A stretch of 7,430 nt of DNA, from NCBI GenBank assembly GCA_018660305.1, contig JABJKO010000274.1, forward strand, positions 1 to 7,430, read 5' to 3'. Shown piece by piece: positions 1 to 6,985 of this stretch. A program made the translations under genes and the position numbers. Origin of the DNA: Rhodospirillaceae bacterium. GTDB taxonomy: Bacteria; Pseudomonadota; Alphaproteobacteria; MPNO01; UBA2964. How positions within the stretch are numbered: position 1 is the first letter of the stretch; each line of letters begins with the position of its first letter. Under the pieces are notes generated by a model that saw nothing but the letters and a program-made list of their open reading frames with translations, was not told the origin of the DNA and ran no database searches.

Positions 1-281
1 GCCCGCAGGCTGCGGCGCGGCGTACAGGTAGGGATGGTCCGGCAACAGGTCCCGTCGGGCAGCGGTCCCATATCACAGGCCCCGCCGGCAATAGGCGGTC
101 GGGTGCACTCCCAACGGTCGTCGTCGCGCCGGGGCTCACACTCAAAGGTCGCCTGACAGCAGCCCTTGCCATCGGGACCGATTCGACAGGGGTCGCCCAG
201 TTGAGTTCGTCCACAAATCCATTTCTGGTTGGGCCGCTCGTAATTGCTGGCGCGAAAATCAAATTGCTGAAGTATGCGCAT
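1..281 (-). CDS. Cysteine-rich protein with duplicated CC motif, N-terminal fragment
   Basis: An open frame begins with ATG at 281-279 and stays open for 93 codons to the window edge, so only the N-terminus is seen. Its ATG shares one base with the TGA of the membrane cytochrome b-like gene (TGATG), and a GGGG lies 7 bases upstream, so it is probably translationally coupled. Ten cysteines fall in 93 residues (23, 32, 41, 42, 48, 59, 69, 79, 80, 86). Two copies of one pattern are visible: Cys, two residues, Gly-Pro, a short Gly-containing loop, Cys-Cys, five residues, Cys, x, Pro-Arg-Arg (residues 32-52 and 69-90). There is no CxxCH motif, signal peptide or membrane helix in the visible part. 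The cysteines could bind metal or Fe-S, or form disulfides. I do not recognise the family with certainty; the context says it belongs to the electron-transfer operon, and a longer redox protein is plausible. Confidence 0.75.
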   Translation of the reverse strand, partial: MRILQQFDFRASNYERPNQKWICGRTQLGDPCRIGPDGKGCCQATFECEPRRDDDRWECTRPPIAGGACDMGPLPDGTCCRTIPTCTPRRSLR

Positions 282-1117
282 CACGGCGCCCCGGTCGAAA
301 ATGCATATACGGTGGCGACATGCGCGCAGGCAAGAATGATCAGGCTATAGGTGGCTGGAATATGAACAAACAGCCATAACCGCAGGGCCATATAATGGGC
401 ATAGTGGAAATCCAGATTATCCTTGGCCACGACGCGGTCTTCAATTTCCTGCAATATCTCGACCCCTTTGGGGTCAAGATACCGTTTCAGATTGTCAATA
501 TCCTGCCGAATCCGGCTTAGCTGACGGGGTGACCCGCGCAGATGATCCAACCGGTTGCGCTGGCGTCTCATGAAATGATGCAACGTATCCGTATAGAAAT
601 GGGAAATGGTCAGGGACGCTTCATCGACCACCGACCGCATGGCGAGTTCCTCGACCTCGCGCGCCAATTGAGCGCGAAATCCGGGGATCCGTTCCAGTAA
701 AATGCGTTCCGTGCCTCGTTCCAGCTTCGGCGGAATTGAAGTCGACAGGAAAAGACCGACAAGACCGCTAAGCGCCACAATCAGGAACACCGCCCACAGA
801 GCCCAGTTCAAGGCGCCGATGGGTATTTCGAAATCGGTGTGAAGCAGAAACATGCAAACCGTAAAATATCCCAGATATATGTGGATCTGGGTCCAGGTTG
901 ACGCCTTGCCCAGGGCCAGCATGGGAAGCTTCTTGCGCATGTTAAACCCGGCTAGAACGATCATCCCAGCGGCCAAAGCCCAGCCATCAAGGAATTCATG
1001 CTGGCGCAGCGCATCGGCATAAAGGATCGATATCCAGCCGAATGCCGCCACCGCCACCGCCGTTATGGCCAGGTTGCGCCACCGTCTGCGGGATGCGACT
1101 GTCAACGATGTAGCCAT
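281..1117 (-). CDS. Membrane protein, probable di-heme cytochrome b subunit
   Basis: A 278-residue integral membrane protein with hydrophobic segments near residues 15-34, 44-60, 77-96, 103-126 and 246-272. Helix 3 carries His79 and His93 and helix 5 carries His252 and His266, each pair 14 residues apart. This is the classic spacing for two stacked b hemes between two helices, as in di-heme cytochrome b and ferric-reductase-like proteins. The positive-inside rule (basic residues 10-14 and 61-63) puts the N-terminus in the cytoplasm. His79/His252 would then sit on the cytoplasmic side and His93/His266 on the periplasmic side, giving a path across the membrane. Helices 4 and 5 are joined by a charged, helical loop of about 120 residues, predicted cytoplasmic, which could dock the Fe-S protein encoded just upstream. 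The start overlaps that gene's end by 16 bases. Heme binding is inferred from the histidines; the exact family is not identified. Confidence 0.78.
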   Translation of the reverse strand: MATSLTVASRRRWRNLAITAVAVAAFGWISILYADALRQHEFLDGWALAAGMIVLAGFNMRKKLPMLALGKASTWTQIHIYLGYFTVCMFLLHTDFEIPIGALNWALWAVFLIVALSGLVGLFLSTSIPPKLERGTERILLERIPGFRAQLAREVEELAMRSVVDEASLTISHFYTDTLHHFMRRQRNRLDHLRGSPRQLSRIRQDIDNLKRYLDPKGVEILQEIEDRVVAKDNLDFHYAHYMALRLWLFVHIPATYSLIILACAHVATVYAFSTGAP

Positions 1118-2973
1118 TCGCCAAGCGCCTTCGAATCACGGATATCCATTCGCGTCAGAGCATCATGGGGACAGGCCCGCTCGCATGCCGGGCCACCTTG
1201 CTGACCGGCGCACAAATCACATTTGGTCGCTTTGGCGATCGGCATGAACTGATCGTCGGCAATCAACGCGCCGCTGGAATCCCTGGTTTCGACCATCCGA
1301 ATGTTGTTGTAGGGGCACGACGTCGCACAGGTCGCGCATCCGACACAGGTGGTGTCGTCGATCACCACATTGCCGACTGTGGTGCTACGATGGATGGCGC
1401 CGGTCGGACAGCCGATCAAACAGACCGGGTCGACGCAATGCATGCAGGCATTTGCGACCATGAAATTCCGGTAGGCAATCCCATGGCGGACAAAACGCGG
1501 ATTGCCGTCATGGGTGGCCGCACACGCCCGGACGCAATCATCGCAATTGACGCATTTATCGGTATTGATCAACATCGTGGCGGTGCCGTTGATCACCCGG
1601 TTGTCAATCAGGAAATCCAGCAAGGGCTGTTCCGCCGCTTCGGTTTCGTCCCCGGTCGGCAATGCCTGATCGAGAATTTCGGACTGCTGCACCAGAACGG
1701 AGTCGTCGAGAAGGCCGGACGGCAGATCATCAAGCAGATATTGTTCCACCAGATTTATCGGCACGCGCAGTAGATCAACATAGCCGATGGCGCGGAGGCT
1801 CCGGCGGAGTTTATGATCGCTTTCGCCCCGTTGGCTCGCGACGATTTCCTCCAGCCCGAATGCATCGTCGTTGGCCAGGAACCCAACAGTCTTTTGTCCA
1901 TGATCGACCGCAATGCTGACACGGGCGAACCCAGACCGGATCAGGATCAGTCCGTCGAGATAGTGGCCCTCTTCGGCGATAACCGGTTCCTGTTCGATGA
2001 TGCTGTCAACATGGCCTTCCCGATCGCGCGCGCGCTGAAAAGACATGCTCCATTCGAAATCGCCATGGGTTTCAAACAGGGTCTGGCCGGCGATAATTTC
2101 CAGCGTGGCGTCGTCGAGATGCTTGAAGATCGGCGACGAACGCAGATGGGTTATCAGGCCGCGTTCCCGATACAGCGCATCAATGCGTTTGCTGAAACCT
2201 TCCGACCAGCGGCGGATTTCACGCAGGGCCTGCCAGCGAAGTTCAACGACTTCGACCTCATCCGCTTCGGCAAAAATCGTGGCGCCGCGCGGGCTCCGGG
2301 CCATGGCGGCAAGCTCGCCGAACATTTCCGGCGCTGCGATGGGAAATGTATTGTAGTCGGCAATGATGTCATCGATATCTTCGAGCCGCGTGACGAATGT
2401 TTCATCAGGCTCATCGGGGTTGGAGCGCAGATTCCCTCCCCAATATTCCTTTGAACCGGGCGACGCGCCCCCGGTCATTCGCCCACGCCGGTTGAGTCCC
2501 ATATAGGACGGCGACACCACGATGGCCCGGTTGACGCTTTGGCGGAAACTCTTCTTTCCTCCGGCGGCGCCTAATTCATATTTTACCGCCGACCGGAATT
2601 CTGGAATTTTGGAATTTTGCCAAAGCTGAGCCAAGGCGCCGAACCAGCTTTTCCTGGCGACGGTGTCGGCCGGCGCGATCGCGCGTTCCGCTTCCTCACT
2701 GGCAAGGCCCCTTACCGAGCCCTTCAGGATGACGAAGACGGAACTGCCATAATCGCCACGCTGGACAATGATATCGCCACGGGAAAACCGCTGGATGCGG
2801 CCGTCATTGGCGATAATTTCCCGAAGCGGCAAATCCTTGGGGAATTCATCCGGTTCAACGGATGCGAATGACGGAAGGGCGAGGACGCGATCAACATCCG
2901 CATCCGTCATGGATTGCAGACCAAAGGGCTTATCCCACCGTTGTGGCCTGCCCGCGGCCTGGTCTTCGCTCAC
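1102..2973 (-). CDS. Cyclic-nucleotide-binding-type domains fused to four-cluster [4Fe-4S] ferredoxin
   Basis: A 623-residue soluble protein with no signal peptide or membrane helix, so cytoplasmic. Residues 58-90 match the first half of a cNMP-binding fold (GD at 66-67, QRGDYG at 71-76). The second half, with FGE at 218-220 and PRGAT at 228-232, comes only after an insertion of about 120 residues. A second, more divergent copy spans about 281-412. Residues 466-612 form a DmsB/HybA/NrfC-type ferredoxin with sixteen cysteines in four groups (474, 477, 480, 484; 510, 513, 518, 522; 543, 546, 549, 553; 585, 588, 597, 601), enough for four [4Fe-4S] clusters. Such subunits relay electrons between a redox enzyme and a membrane subunit, here probably the cytochrome b-like protein encoded next. 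The start is GTG, with AAAAGG ending 7 bases before it; the next in-frame candidate is ATG at codon 22. Ligand binding is inferred, and the second domain lacks a clear phosphate cassette. Confidence 0.92.
   Translation of the reverse strand: MSEDQAAGRPQRWDKPFGLQSMTDADVDRVLALPSFASVEPDEFPKDLPLREIIANDGRIQRFSRGDIIVQRGDYGSSVFVILKGSVRGLASEEAERAIAPADTVARKSWFGALAQLWQNSKIPEFRSAVKYELGAAGGKKSFRQSVNRAIVVSPSYMGLNRRGRMTGGASPGSKEYWGGNLRSNPDEPDETFVTRLEDIDDIIADYNTFPIAAPEMFGELAAMARSPRGATIFAEADEVEVVELRWQALREIRRWSEGFSKRIDALYRERGLITHLRSSPIFKHLDDATLEIIAGQTLFETHGDFEWSMSFQRARDREGHVDSIIEQEPVIAEEGHYLDGLILIRSGFARVSIAVDHGQKTVGFLANDDAFGLEEIVASQRGESDHKLRRSLRAIGYVDLLRVPINLVEQYLLDDLPSGLLDDSVLVQQSEILDQALPTGDETEAAEQPLLDFLIDNRVINGTATMLINTDKCVNCDDCVRACAATHDGNPRFVRHGIAYRNFMVANACMHCVDPVCLIGCPTGAIHRSTTVGNVVIDDTTCVGCATCATSCPYNNIRMVETRDSSGALIADDQFMPIAKATKCDLCAGQQGGPACERACPHDALTRMDIRDSKALGEWLHR
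2595..2618. repeat. Three tandem 8-bp units inside the Fe-S/cNMP gene
   Basis: On the plus strand the units are GGAATTCT, GGAATTTT and GGAATTTT, directly abutting. They lie in the insertion that splits the first cNMP-type domain (about residues 119-127). The unit is not a multiple of three, so gain or loss of one copy would shift the reading frame. With only three copies this may be chance. Confidence 0.6.
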
Positions 2974-2980
2974 AATCCAG

Positions 2981-2986
2981 CCTTTT
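2981..2986 (-). promoter_or_regulatory. Ribosome binding site of the Fe-S/cNMP gene
   Basis: The minus strand reads AAAAGG and ends 7 bases before the GTG at 2973-2971. It is a modest Shine-Dalgarno match, but supports the GTG start over the internal ATG at codon 22. Confidence 0.45.
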
Positions 2987-3013
2987 CAGTCAAAGCCTGC
3001 GGCCTCCGATCCT

Positions 3014-3025
3014 GCCCTATTGGGC
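3014..3025 (-). other. Small hairpin just after the tetraheme cytochrome stop
   Basis: GCCC and GGGC arms flank a four-base loop a few bases beyond the stop codon of the cytochrome gene. The stem is only four pairs and no T-run follows, so it is not a convincing terminator. It could be an RNA-processing or 3'-end stabilising element, or chance. Confidence 0.25.
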
Positions 3026-3027
3026 GC

Positions 3028-4041
3028 TCAACGAGCCGGCTTTCCCTTAAATTTAGCGGGTCCGGGAATCGCCTTATCGATAGCGCCAAACGTGCTTCCG
3101 TCATATTTCGCGGCAATCGCCATTCCGGCCGCCGCGACCTTATCCGCCGCCGCCGATAACTGGGCATCGTTGTTGAGTTTCAATCCCGCGGCCTGCGCCG
3201 CCTTGGAGGCCGCCGCCAACTCGGGAACGTTGGACAGAATTTTAGCCGCCCCCGCAAGACGCTTGCGGGCCGTCGCGGCCCGGCGCGCCATTTTCACGGC
3301 ATAGGTCTTTTTCTGGGTTGCCTTGCCGACGGCGCGCAGCGCTGTTTCCAGCTCAACCGCAAGACCGACAACAAACATCAGCCGCTTGCGCTTGGTGCTG
3401 GCGAGTTTGTTTTCCTTGCCGTTTGCGTACCAGAGATTATGGCGGATTTCGCCCTGCGACCAGGACACCAGCTCAAACTTGCTGCCGGCGGAATGCCCGC
3501 CCACATTGACCAGCTTTTCGCGCGGCACCACATGGCAGCTATAGCAATTCTTGGCCAGGGTATACATGGCCTTTGGCCGGATCATGCCGCCGGCTTCGGT
3601 TTTCGCCCAGCGGGATTTTGCTTCGGCGGCGGATTCCGTGGCTTTTTTCTTGCCGCTATAGCCGCTATGAACCTTGATCCAGCTCTTTCCGGCCGAATGG
3701 CATGATTCACAGGAAATTCCGGCGATCGCCTTTACCTTCTCGCCCTTCGTCTGGGTCGTAAAATGGCAGTCCAGACACATGCTGGCCGCTTTGATACGCC
3801 GCGCGCCCATCTTCTTGGCAATTGCGCGCGCTTCCTTGCTGCGCGGCAGAGCCCGGAAGGTTTTGAAATGATGGGTCCCCTTCCAGACCTCGGCCTCATT
3901 CTTATGGCATTCGGCGCAGGCGTTGGGGCCCATGACCTTAGACGGATCATTGGCCGCGCGCACGCTGTTCATGCCGCCGAAAAGCAGAACGAATGCCGAA
4001 ACCAGAACCAGGCCCTTAAAAAGCTTTCGGATCGAATTCAT
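3028..4041 (-). CDS. Exported tetraheme cytochrome c, cytochrome c554-like
   Basis: A 337-residue periplasmic c-type cytochrome. Residues 1-29 are a Sec signal peptide (basic N-terminus, hydrophobic core about 7-22, likely cleavage after VRA). Four heme-attachment motifs are present: CAECH (42-46), CLDCH (89-93), CESCH (111-115) and CYSCH (166-170). Spare histidines at 57, 58, 125, 183 and 201 could be distal ligands. The arrangement resembles the cytochrome c554 multiheme family. After about residue 215 comes a heme-free, Lys/Ala-rich helical region that makes up over a third of the protein. The start is ATG at 4041: it has GGGAG 7 bases upstream and begins the signal peptide, whereas the in-frame extension to 4191 overlaps the reductase gene and would bury that peptide. 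The role inferred from context is a periplasmic electron carrier between the inner-membrane components and the outer-membrane protein. Confidence 0.92.
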   Translation of the reverse strand: MNSIRKLFKGLVLVSAFVLLFGGMNSVRAANDPSKVMGPNACAECHKNEAEVWKGTHHFKTFRALPRSKEARAIAKKMGARRIKAASMCLDCHFTTQTKGEKVKAIAGISCESCHSAGKSWIKVHSGYSGKKKATESAAEAKSRWAKTEAGGMIRPKAMYTLAKNCYSCHVVPREKLVNVGGHSAGSKFELVSWSQGEIRHNLWYANGKENKLASTKRKRLMFVVGLAVELETALRAVGKATQKKTYAVKMARRAATARKRLAGAAKILSNVPELAAASKAAQAAGLKLNNDAQLSAAADKVAAAGMAIAAKYDGSTFGAIDKAIPGPAKFKGKPAR

Positions 4042-4048
4042 GCTAAAT

Positions 4049-4053
4049 CTCCC
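4049..4053 (-). promoter_or_regulatory. Ribosome binding site deciding the cytochrome start
   Basis: GGGAG on the minus strand sits 7 bases before the ATG at 4041. It is the best Shine-Dalgarno match in the window and rules in the signal-peptide start over the longer frame. It lies in an A+T-rich 61-base gap after the reductase stop; that gap could also hold an internal promoter, but no good -35/-10 pair was found. Confidence 0.75.
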
Positions 4054-4102
4054 AGACTGACTCTCATTAATCGATGTAACTATAATATTGCAGGTGATTG
4101 GT

Positions 4103-5386
4103 TCACGCGTCCAGAACGACCCGGCCCGAAGGTTGGGCGATACAGACAAGACATGAACCGGCTTCGGGCTTTTTACCCGGCCGGTGCACATATTCGATTT
4201 CGCCTTCCTTGAGGGCGGTCAGGCAAGTGCCGCAGCCGCCCGAGCGGCAACCGCTATTCATCCTGATGCCATTGGCTTCGCCGAACTCCAACAGAGTGCC
4301 CGCATCGGGGGCCCAGTTCAGCGTCTGATTCGATTTGGCGAACACGACCTCGACCGTCGCAGCAGCATCGGCGCCGGTCGTCGGCTCCTGGGTTTTCTTG
4401 ACCGTGGCGGGCCCGAAGGCTTCGCAATTGATATGTTCTTCAGGGACGCCCCACTCACCGAGTTCCTGGGTGACCATATCCATCATCGGCGGCGGACCGC
4501 AGATGTAAAATTCATAATTATTCGAATCCAGTAGAGATTTGAAAAGCTCGACCGACACAAACCCCTGCTGATGGTAGTCTTCGCCTTCGCGACAGGTTTC
4601 GCTGGGACGGCTGTAACACACCACGAGATGAACATTTGCATGCGCCCGATCAATGGCCCGCAGATGTTCGGCCATGGCGTGCTCGGCGCCGTTGCGAATG
4701 CCATAGAAAAACCAAATCTCGCGATTGCTGCCATGGGCGATCAGCGAATTCAGCATGCTGACGACAGGCGTCAGACCGACGCCGCCGCCAATCAAAACCA
4801 CGCCGCGTTCAGATTCCTCATTGAGATAGAATCCACCGGACGGCGCCATGGCCTCGACAATGTCGCCTTCCTGTAGCTGGTCATGAAAATAGTTTGATGA
4901 CAGCCCTGGAGGCGTGCCTTCCGGCGCTTTGGGCGGCGCGCCCTGGCGTTTGATCGATACCCGGTAGTAATTTTCATGGGGGCTGTCCGACAGCGAATAA
5001 CAGCGAACCACGGGCTGCGGCTCACCAGGGATCGGAAGCTCGAATGTCAGGAATTGGCCGGGATGGAAAGACGGCACCGGGCGTTCATCATGGGGCGCCA
5101 GATAGAATGAACAGATGTCACCGGCCTCGTTCTCGATAACGCGGCGGGCGATCCGGAATTTCCGTTTGCCGTTCCACGACAATTCGGTTCGGTCACGTTC
5201 GACTTTTGCCTGTTCCAGCAAAATCCCGGCGCGTTGTTTGAATGAGTCAAGCTCGGCCGCGGCCTGTCGCTGCGAGCCGGCGGCTCTGATGGCGATGGCG
5301 GAGAAGCTCATCACGACCTGGATCGCAGCGCCCAGAATGATGATCAGACCAGCCGTTTCCACTATTCCGAGCATGGGCCAGTTCAT
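4103..5386 (-). CDS. Membrane-anchored FAD/NAD(P) oxidoreductase with C-terminal [2Fe-2S] domain
   Basis: A 427-residue flavoprotein moving electrons between NAD(P)H, FAD and a [2Fe-2S] cluster. Residues 8-32 form a single N-terminal membrane helix followed by basic residues (34, 40), which places the catalytic part in the cytoplasm. A charged linker (about 40-73) leads to a ferredoxin-reductase fold: FAD-binding RCYS at 128-131, the pyridine-nucleotide loop GGGVGLTP at 200-207, and CGPPPM at 296-301. The C-terminal plant-type ferredoxin has Cys380, Cys385, Cys388 and Cys415; Cys412 is an extra nearby cysteine. This domain order is like NADH:hybrid-cluster-protein and VanB-type reductases, but the membrane anchor recalls NqrF. 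The ATG at 5386 is preferred because GGTGGA precedes it; the GTG at 5398 is part of that ribosome site. In this cluster it is the likely entry or exit point for pyridine-nucleotide electrons. Nothing separates NADH from NADPH use with certainty. Confidence 0.94.
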   Translation of the reverse strand: MNWPMLGIVETAGLIIILGAAIQVVMSFSAIAIRAAGSQRQAAAELDSFKQRAGILLEQAKVERDRTELSWNGKRKFRIARRVIENEAGDICSFYLAPHDERPVPSFHPGQFLTFELPIPGEPQPVVRCYSLSDSPHENYYRVSIKRQGAPPKAPEGTPPGLSSNYFHDQLQEGDIVEAMAPSGGFYLNEESERGVVLIGGGVGLTPVVSMLNSLIAHGSNREIWFFYGIRNGAEHAMAEHLRAIDRAHANVHLVVCYSRPSETCREGEDYHQQGFVSVELFKSLLDSNNYEFYICGPPPMMDMVTQELGEWGVPEEHINCEAFGPATVKKTQEPTTGADAAATVEVVFAKSNQTLNWAPDAGTLLEFGEANGIRMNSGCRSGGCGTCLTALKEGEIEYVHRPGKKPEAGSCLVCIAQPSGRVVLDA

Positions 5387-5393
5387 ATTTATT

Positions 5394-5399
5394 TCCACC
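5394..5399 (-). promoter_or_regulatory. Ribosome binding site of the reductase gene
   Basis: GGTGGA on the minus strand, 7 bases before the ATG at 5386. The in-frame GTG at 5398 lies inside this site and has no Shine-Dalgarno sequence of its own upstream, so ATG 5386 is the better start. Confidence 0.6.
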
Positions 5400-5429
5400 G
5401 CTCACAATGCGTCGAAGGAGTCACGCGGG

Positions 5430-5450
5430 AACCTGACGCCCGGCGTCGTT
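5430..5450 (-). other. Intercistronic hairpin between barrel and reductase genes
   Basis: The arms GACGC and GCGTC flank a three-base loop (5435-5447 core), and outer AAC/GTT bases can extend the stem past a two-base bulge. It lies in the 94-base gap, the longest in the window. No T-run follows, so it is not a standard terminator; it might limit decay or partial read-through between an abundant outer-membrane protein and the reductase. Confidence 0.35.
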
Positions 5451-5480
5451 GCCCGTATCGAGCGTCGCAACCCACCCTGA

Positions 5481-6974
5481 TCAGAACTGCGTCAGAAGTT
5501 CAACACGCGCGCCGGTCCCGTTTTGCCGCCCCTCCAGAACGGAAACGAAACCATCGATTTGCAGCTGAAAATGCTGGCCGATCGCCTGCTGAAACTGCAC
5601 GGAAAACGCCGCGGCGTCATTGCCATCACCATCATGGTCGGTCAGGTCGCGGGCATTGTCTTTTACGCCGGCCAGTTCGAAAACCAGATTTCGGCGGTGA
5701 TTATCCCAGAAAGCCTGATACCCGATGGCGATCCCGACGACTTCCGTGTTAAAGCTTGAGAGCTCGGACAAATGATTGCCCAGGCTCGGCGATGCGAAAT
5801 TGATGCCGAGCGCGGCCAGCGGCCCGCCGACAATGGGTTCCCGGCCGGCCTGGGAATAGCGATTGATGCCAACGAACGGATTTATGTAGACCACATCGTC
5901 GGAGGAATGGGGCGTCCAGGAAAATTCCGCCGACAGCAAAACGCCATCCGTCACCTGAGGAGAGTCATCATCCTCGGAAATTGATGCGTTGATGCGATAG
6001 GCTGTATTGATTTCGCCGATGCCGTTCCAGGGATTAAACCCGCGCTGGATAGCAGACAGGCCGATATAATACCCATTGCCGCCGGTCGAATCGTTATCGT
6101 CATCCTGAACGGTGATCAGATCCAGCGCAAAGGTGCTTGCCGTGGTGTCGGCCTGGGTAAACAGTCCGAAGAAGCCGCTTTCATTGAGACGCCGGCGATT
6201 GCCCACGGTCCCCCGGTCGATGCTGTCAAATGCCCACAGGCCGGTGATCCGGATGTTTGAGAAAAACGGCGCATGCAGATTGTTCCGGACCACGCCGATG
6301 GAATCCAGCACGTCATTGACCATGATCCCTTCCTGGAACGTGATCTGTTGTCGGCCAAAGGAAAAACCGTAATCGATCAGCCGCGTGCCCTTGGGATCAA
6401 GTTTCGGGAACAGGGAGCCGAAATCGCCCTCACAAAAGGCCGCGCGGACAAATATATTGAATTCATCCTGCGCCGCTTCGAGGCCCTGGTTTGATTCGAA
6501 ACTATAACGCGTGAAATTGGTGAACCGGTTTTTATCCATCGGCGCGATGCCAATGATGCATTTTTCAGTCGTTGTCAGCTGCAGGTTTGTAAACAGATCA
6601 AGCCGATGGGCGATTTCCGTATTGCGGCCGGCGGGGCCAACCGATTGATAGGTCTGGAAAGCAGTCCGGAAGGTGCCGAACACCCACAGGCACGGCGTCC
6701 ACACGGCGCCGGTTGGCAACACGATGCCTTTCGGCAGATTGCCCTTGCCGAGGAATTTACAGCCGAGTTCCAGCGGAAGCGCCGGCCTTTCAGGGACGGT
6801 CTTGAACGGTAGCGGCTTGTCCGACAGGCGGGGGACATCCTGAGTTTCCCCCAAAGGAAACAGCCCCTTGCTTTTGCCCGAGGCCCACGCCGGCGCCGAT
6901 ATGCCCGCAGCCACCAAGAACGTGACGAGCACGCCCAGAGTCACTGCCAGCTGCCGTCGATTATTTTCACCCAT
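5481..6974 (-). CDS. Exported probable outer-membrane beta-barrel protein (porin-like)
   Basis: A 497-residue protein. Residues 1-31 are a clear Sec signal peptide (two arginines, hydrophobic core about 9-27, AWA just before the likely cleavage). The mature part is rich in alternating hydrophobic/polar stretches, aromatics and Asp/Asn/Gly turns, and ends in Phe after a strand-like segment (487-497), as outer-membrane barrels do. Long acidic turns occur at 291-296, 334-337 and 446-453; the last matches a calcium-loop-like DxDxDG pattern. Four cysteines (72, 95, 139, 181) in the first half are unusual for a barrel and may form disulfides. There is no CxxCH. ATG 6974 is chosen because GGGAA lies 6 bases upstream and the signal peptide begins there; an ATG at 7016 would add 14 residues ahead of it. 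In this cluster it may form the outer-membrane passage or sheath for electron carriers. The family is not recognised. Confidence 0.8.
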   Translation of the reverse strand: MGENNRRQLAVTLGVLVTFLVAAGISAPAWASGKSKGLFPLGETQDVPRLSDKPLPFKTVPERPALPLELGCKFLGKGNLPKGIVLPTGAVWTPCLWVFGTFRTAFQTYQSVGPAGRNTEIAHRLDLFTNLQLTTTEKCIIGIAPMDKNRFTNFTRYSFESNQGLEAAQDEFNIFVRAAFCEGDFGSLFPKLDPKGTRLIDYGFSFGRQQITFQEGIMVNDVLDSIGVVRNNLHAPFFSNIRITGLWAFDSIDRGTVGNRRRLNESGFFGLFTQADTTASTFALDLITVQDDDNDSTGGNGYYIGLSAIQRGFNPWNGIGEINTAYRINASISEDDDSPQVTDGVLLSAEFSWTPHSSDDVVYINPFVGINRYSQAGREPIVGGPLAALGINFASPSLGNHLSELSSFNTEVVGIAIGYQAFWDNHRRNLVFELAGVKDNARDLTDHDGDGNDAAAFSVQFQQAIGQHFQLQIDGFVSVLEGRQNGTGARVELLTQF

Positions 6975-6980
6975 TGCCAA

Positions 6981-6985
6981 TTCCC
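6981..6985 (-). promoter_or_regulatory. Ribosome binding site deciding the barrel-protein start
   Basis: GGGAA on the minus strand sits 6 bases before the ATG at 6974. The upstream ATG at 7016 has only a GGGG about 18 bases away, too far for efficient use, so the shorter form with a normal signal peptide is preferred. Confidence 0.5.

Noticed and set aside
1165..1773. 202-codon plus-strand open frame opposite the Fe-S domain
   Set aside because: It is antisense to the cysteine-rich ferredoxin region, whose protein has unmistakable motifs. The plus-strand product has no recognisable domain, and long antisense frames are common in G+C-rich DNA.
1813..2454. 213-codon plus-strand open frame opposite the cNMP-type domains
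   Set aside because: It mirrors the codons of a well-supported minus-strand gene and has no domain, ribosome site or operon partner of its own.
3014..3025. Rho-independent terminator after the cytochrome gene
   Set aside because: The stem has four pairs and is not followed by a T-run on the transcribed strand, so it was listed only as a small hairpin.
2768..3304. 178-codon plus-strand open frame across two minus-strand genes
   Set aside because: It spans the start of the Fe-S gene, the gap and the end of the cytochrome gene; no ribosome site or protein motif supports it.
4060..4102. Possible internal promoter in the A+T-rich gap before the cytochrome gene
   Set aside because: A TATTAT/TATAGT-like stretch is present, but no -35 element at suitable spacing was found.
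4042..4191. N-terminal extension of the tetraheme cytochrome
   Set aside because: It would overlap the reductase gene by about 90 bases and push the signal peptide to residue 51; the ATG at 4041 has a good ribosome site.
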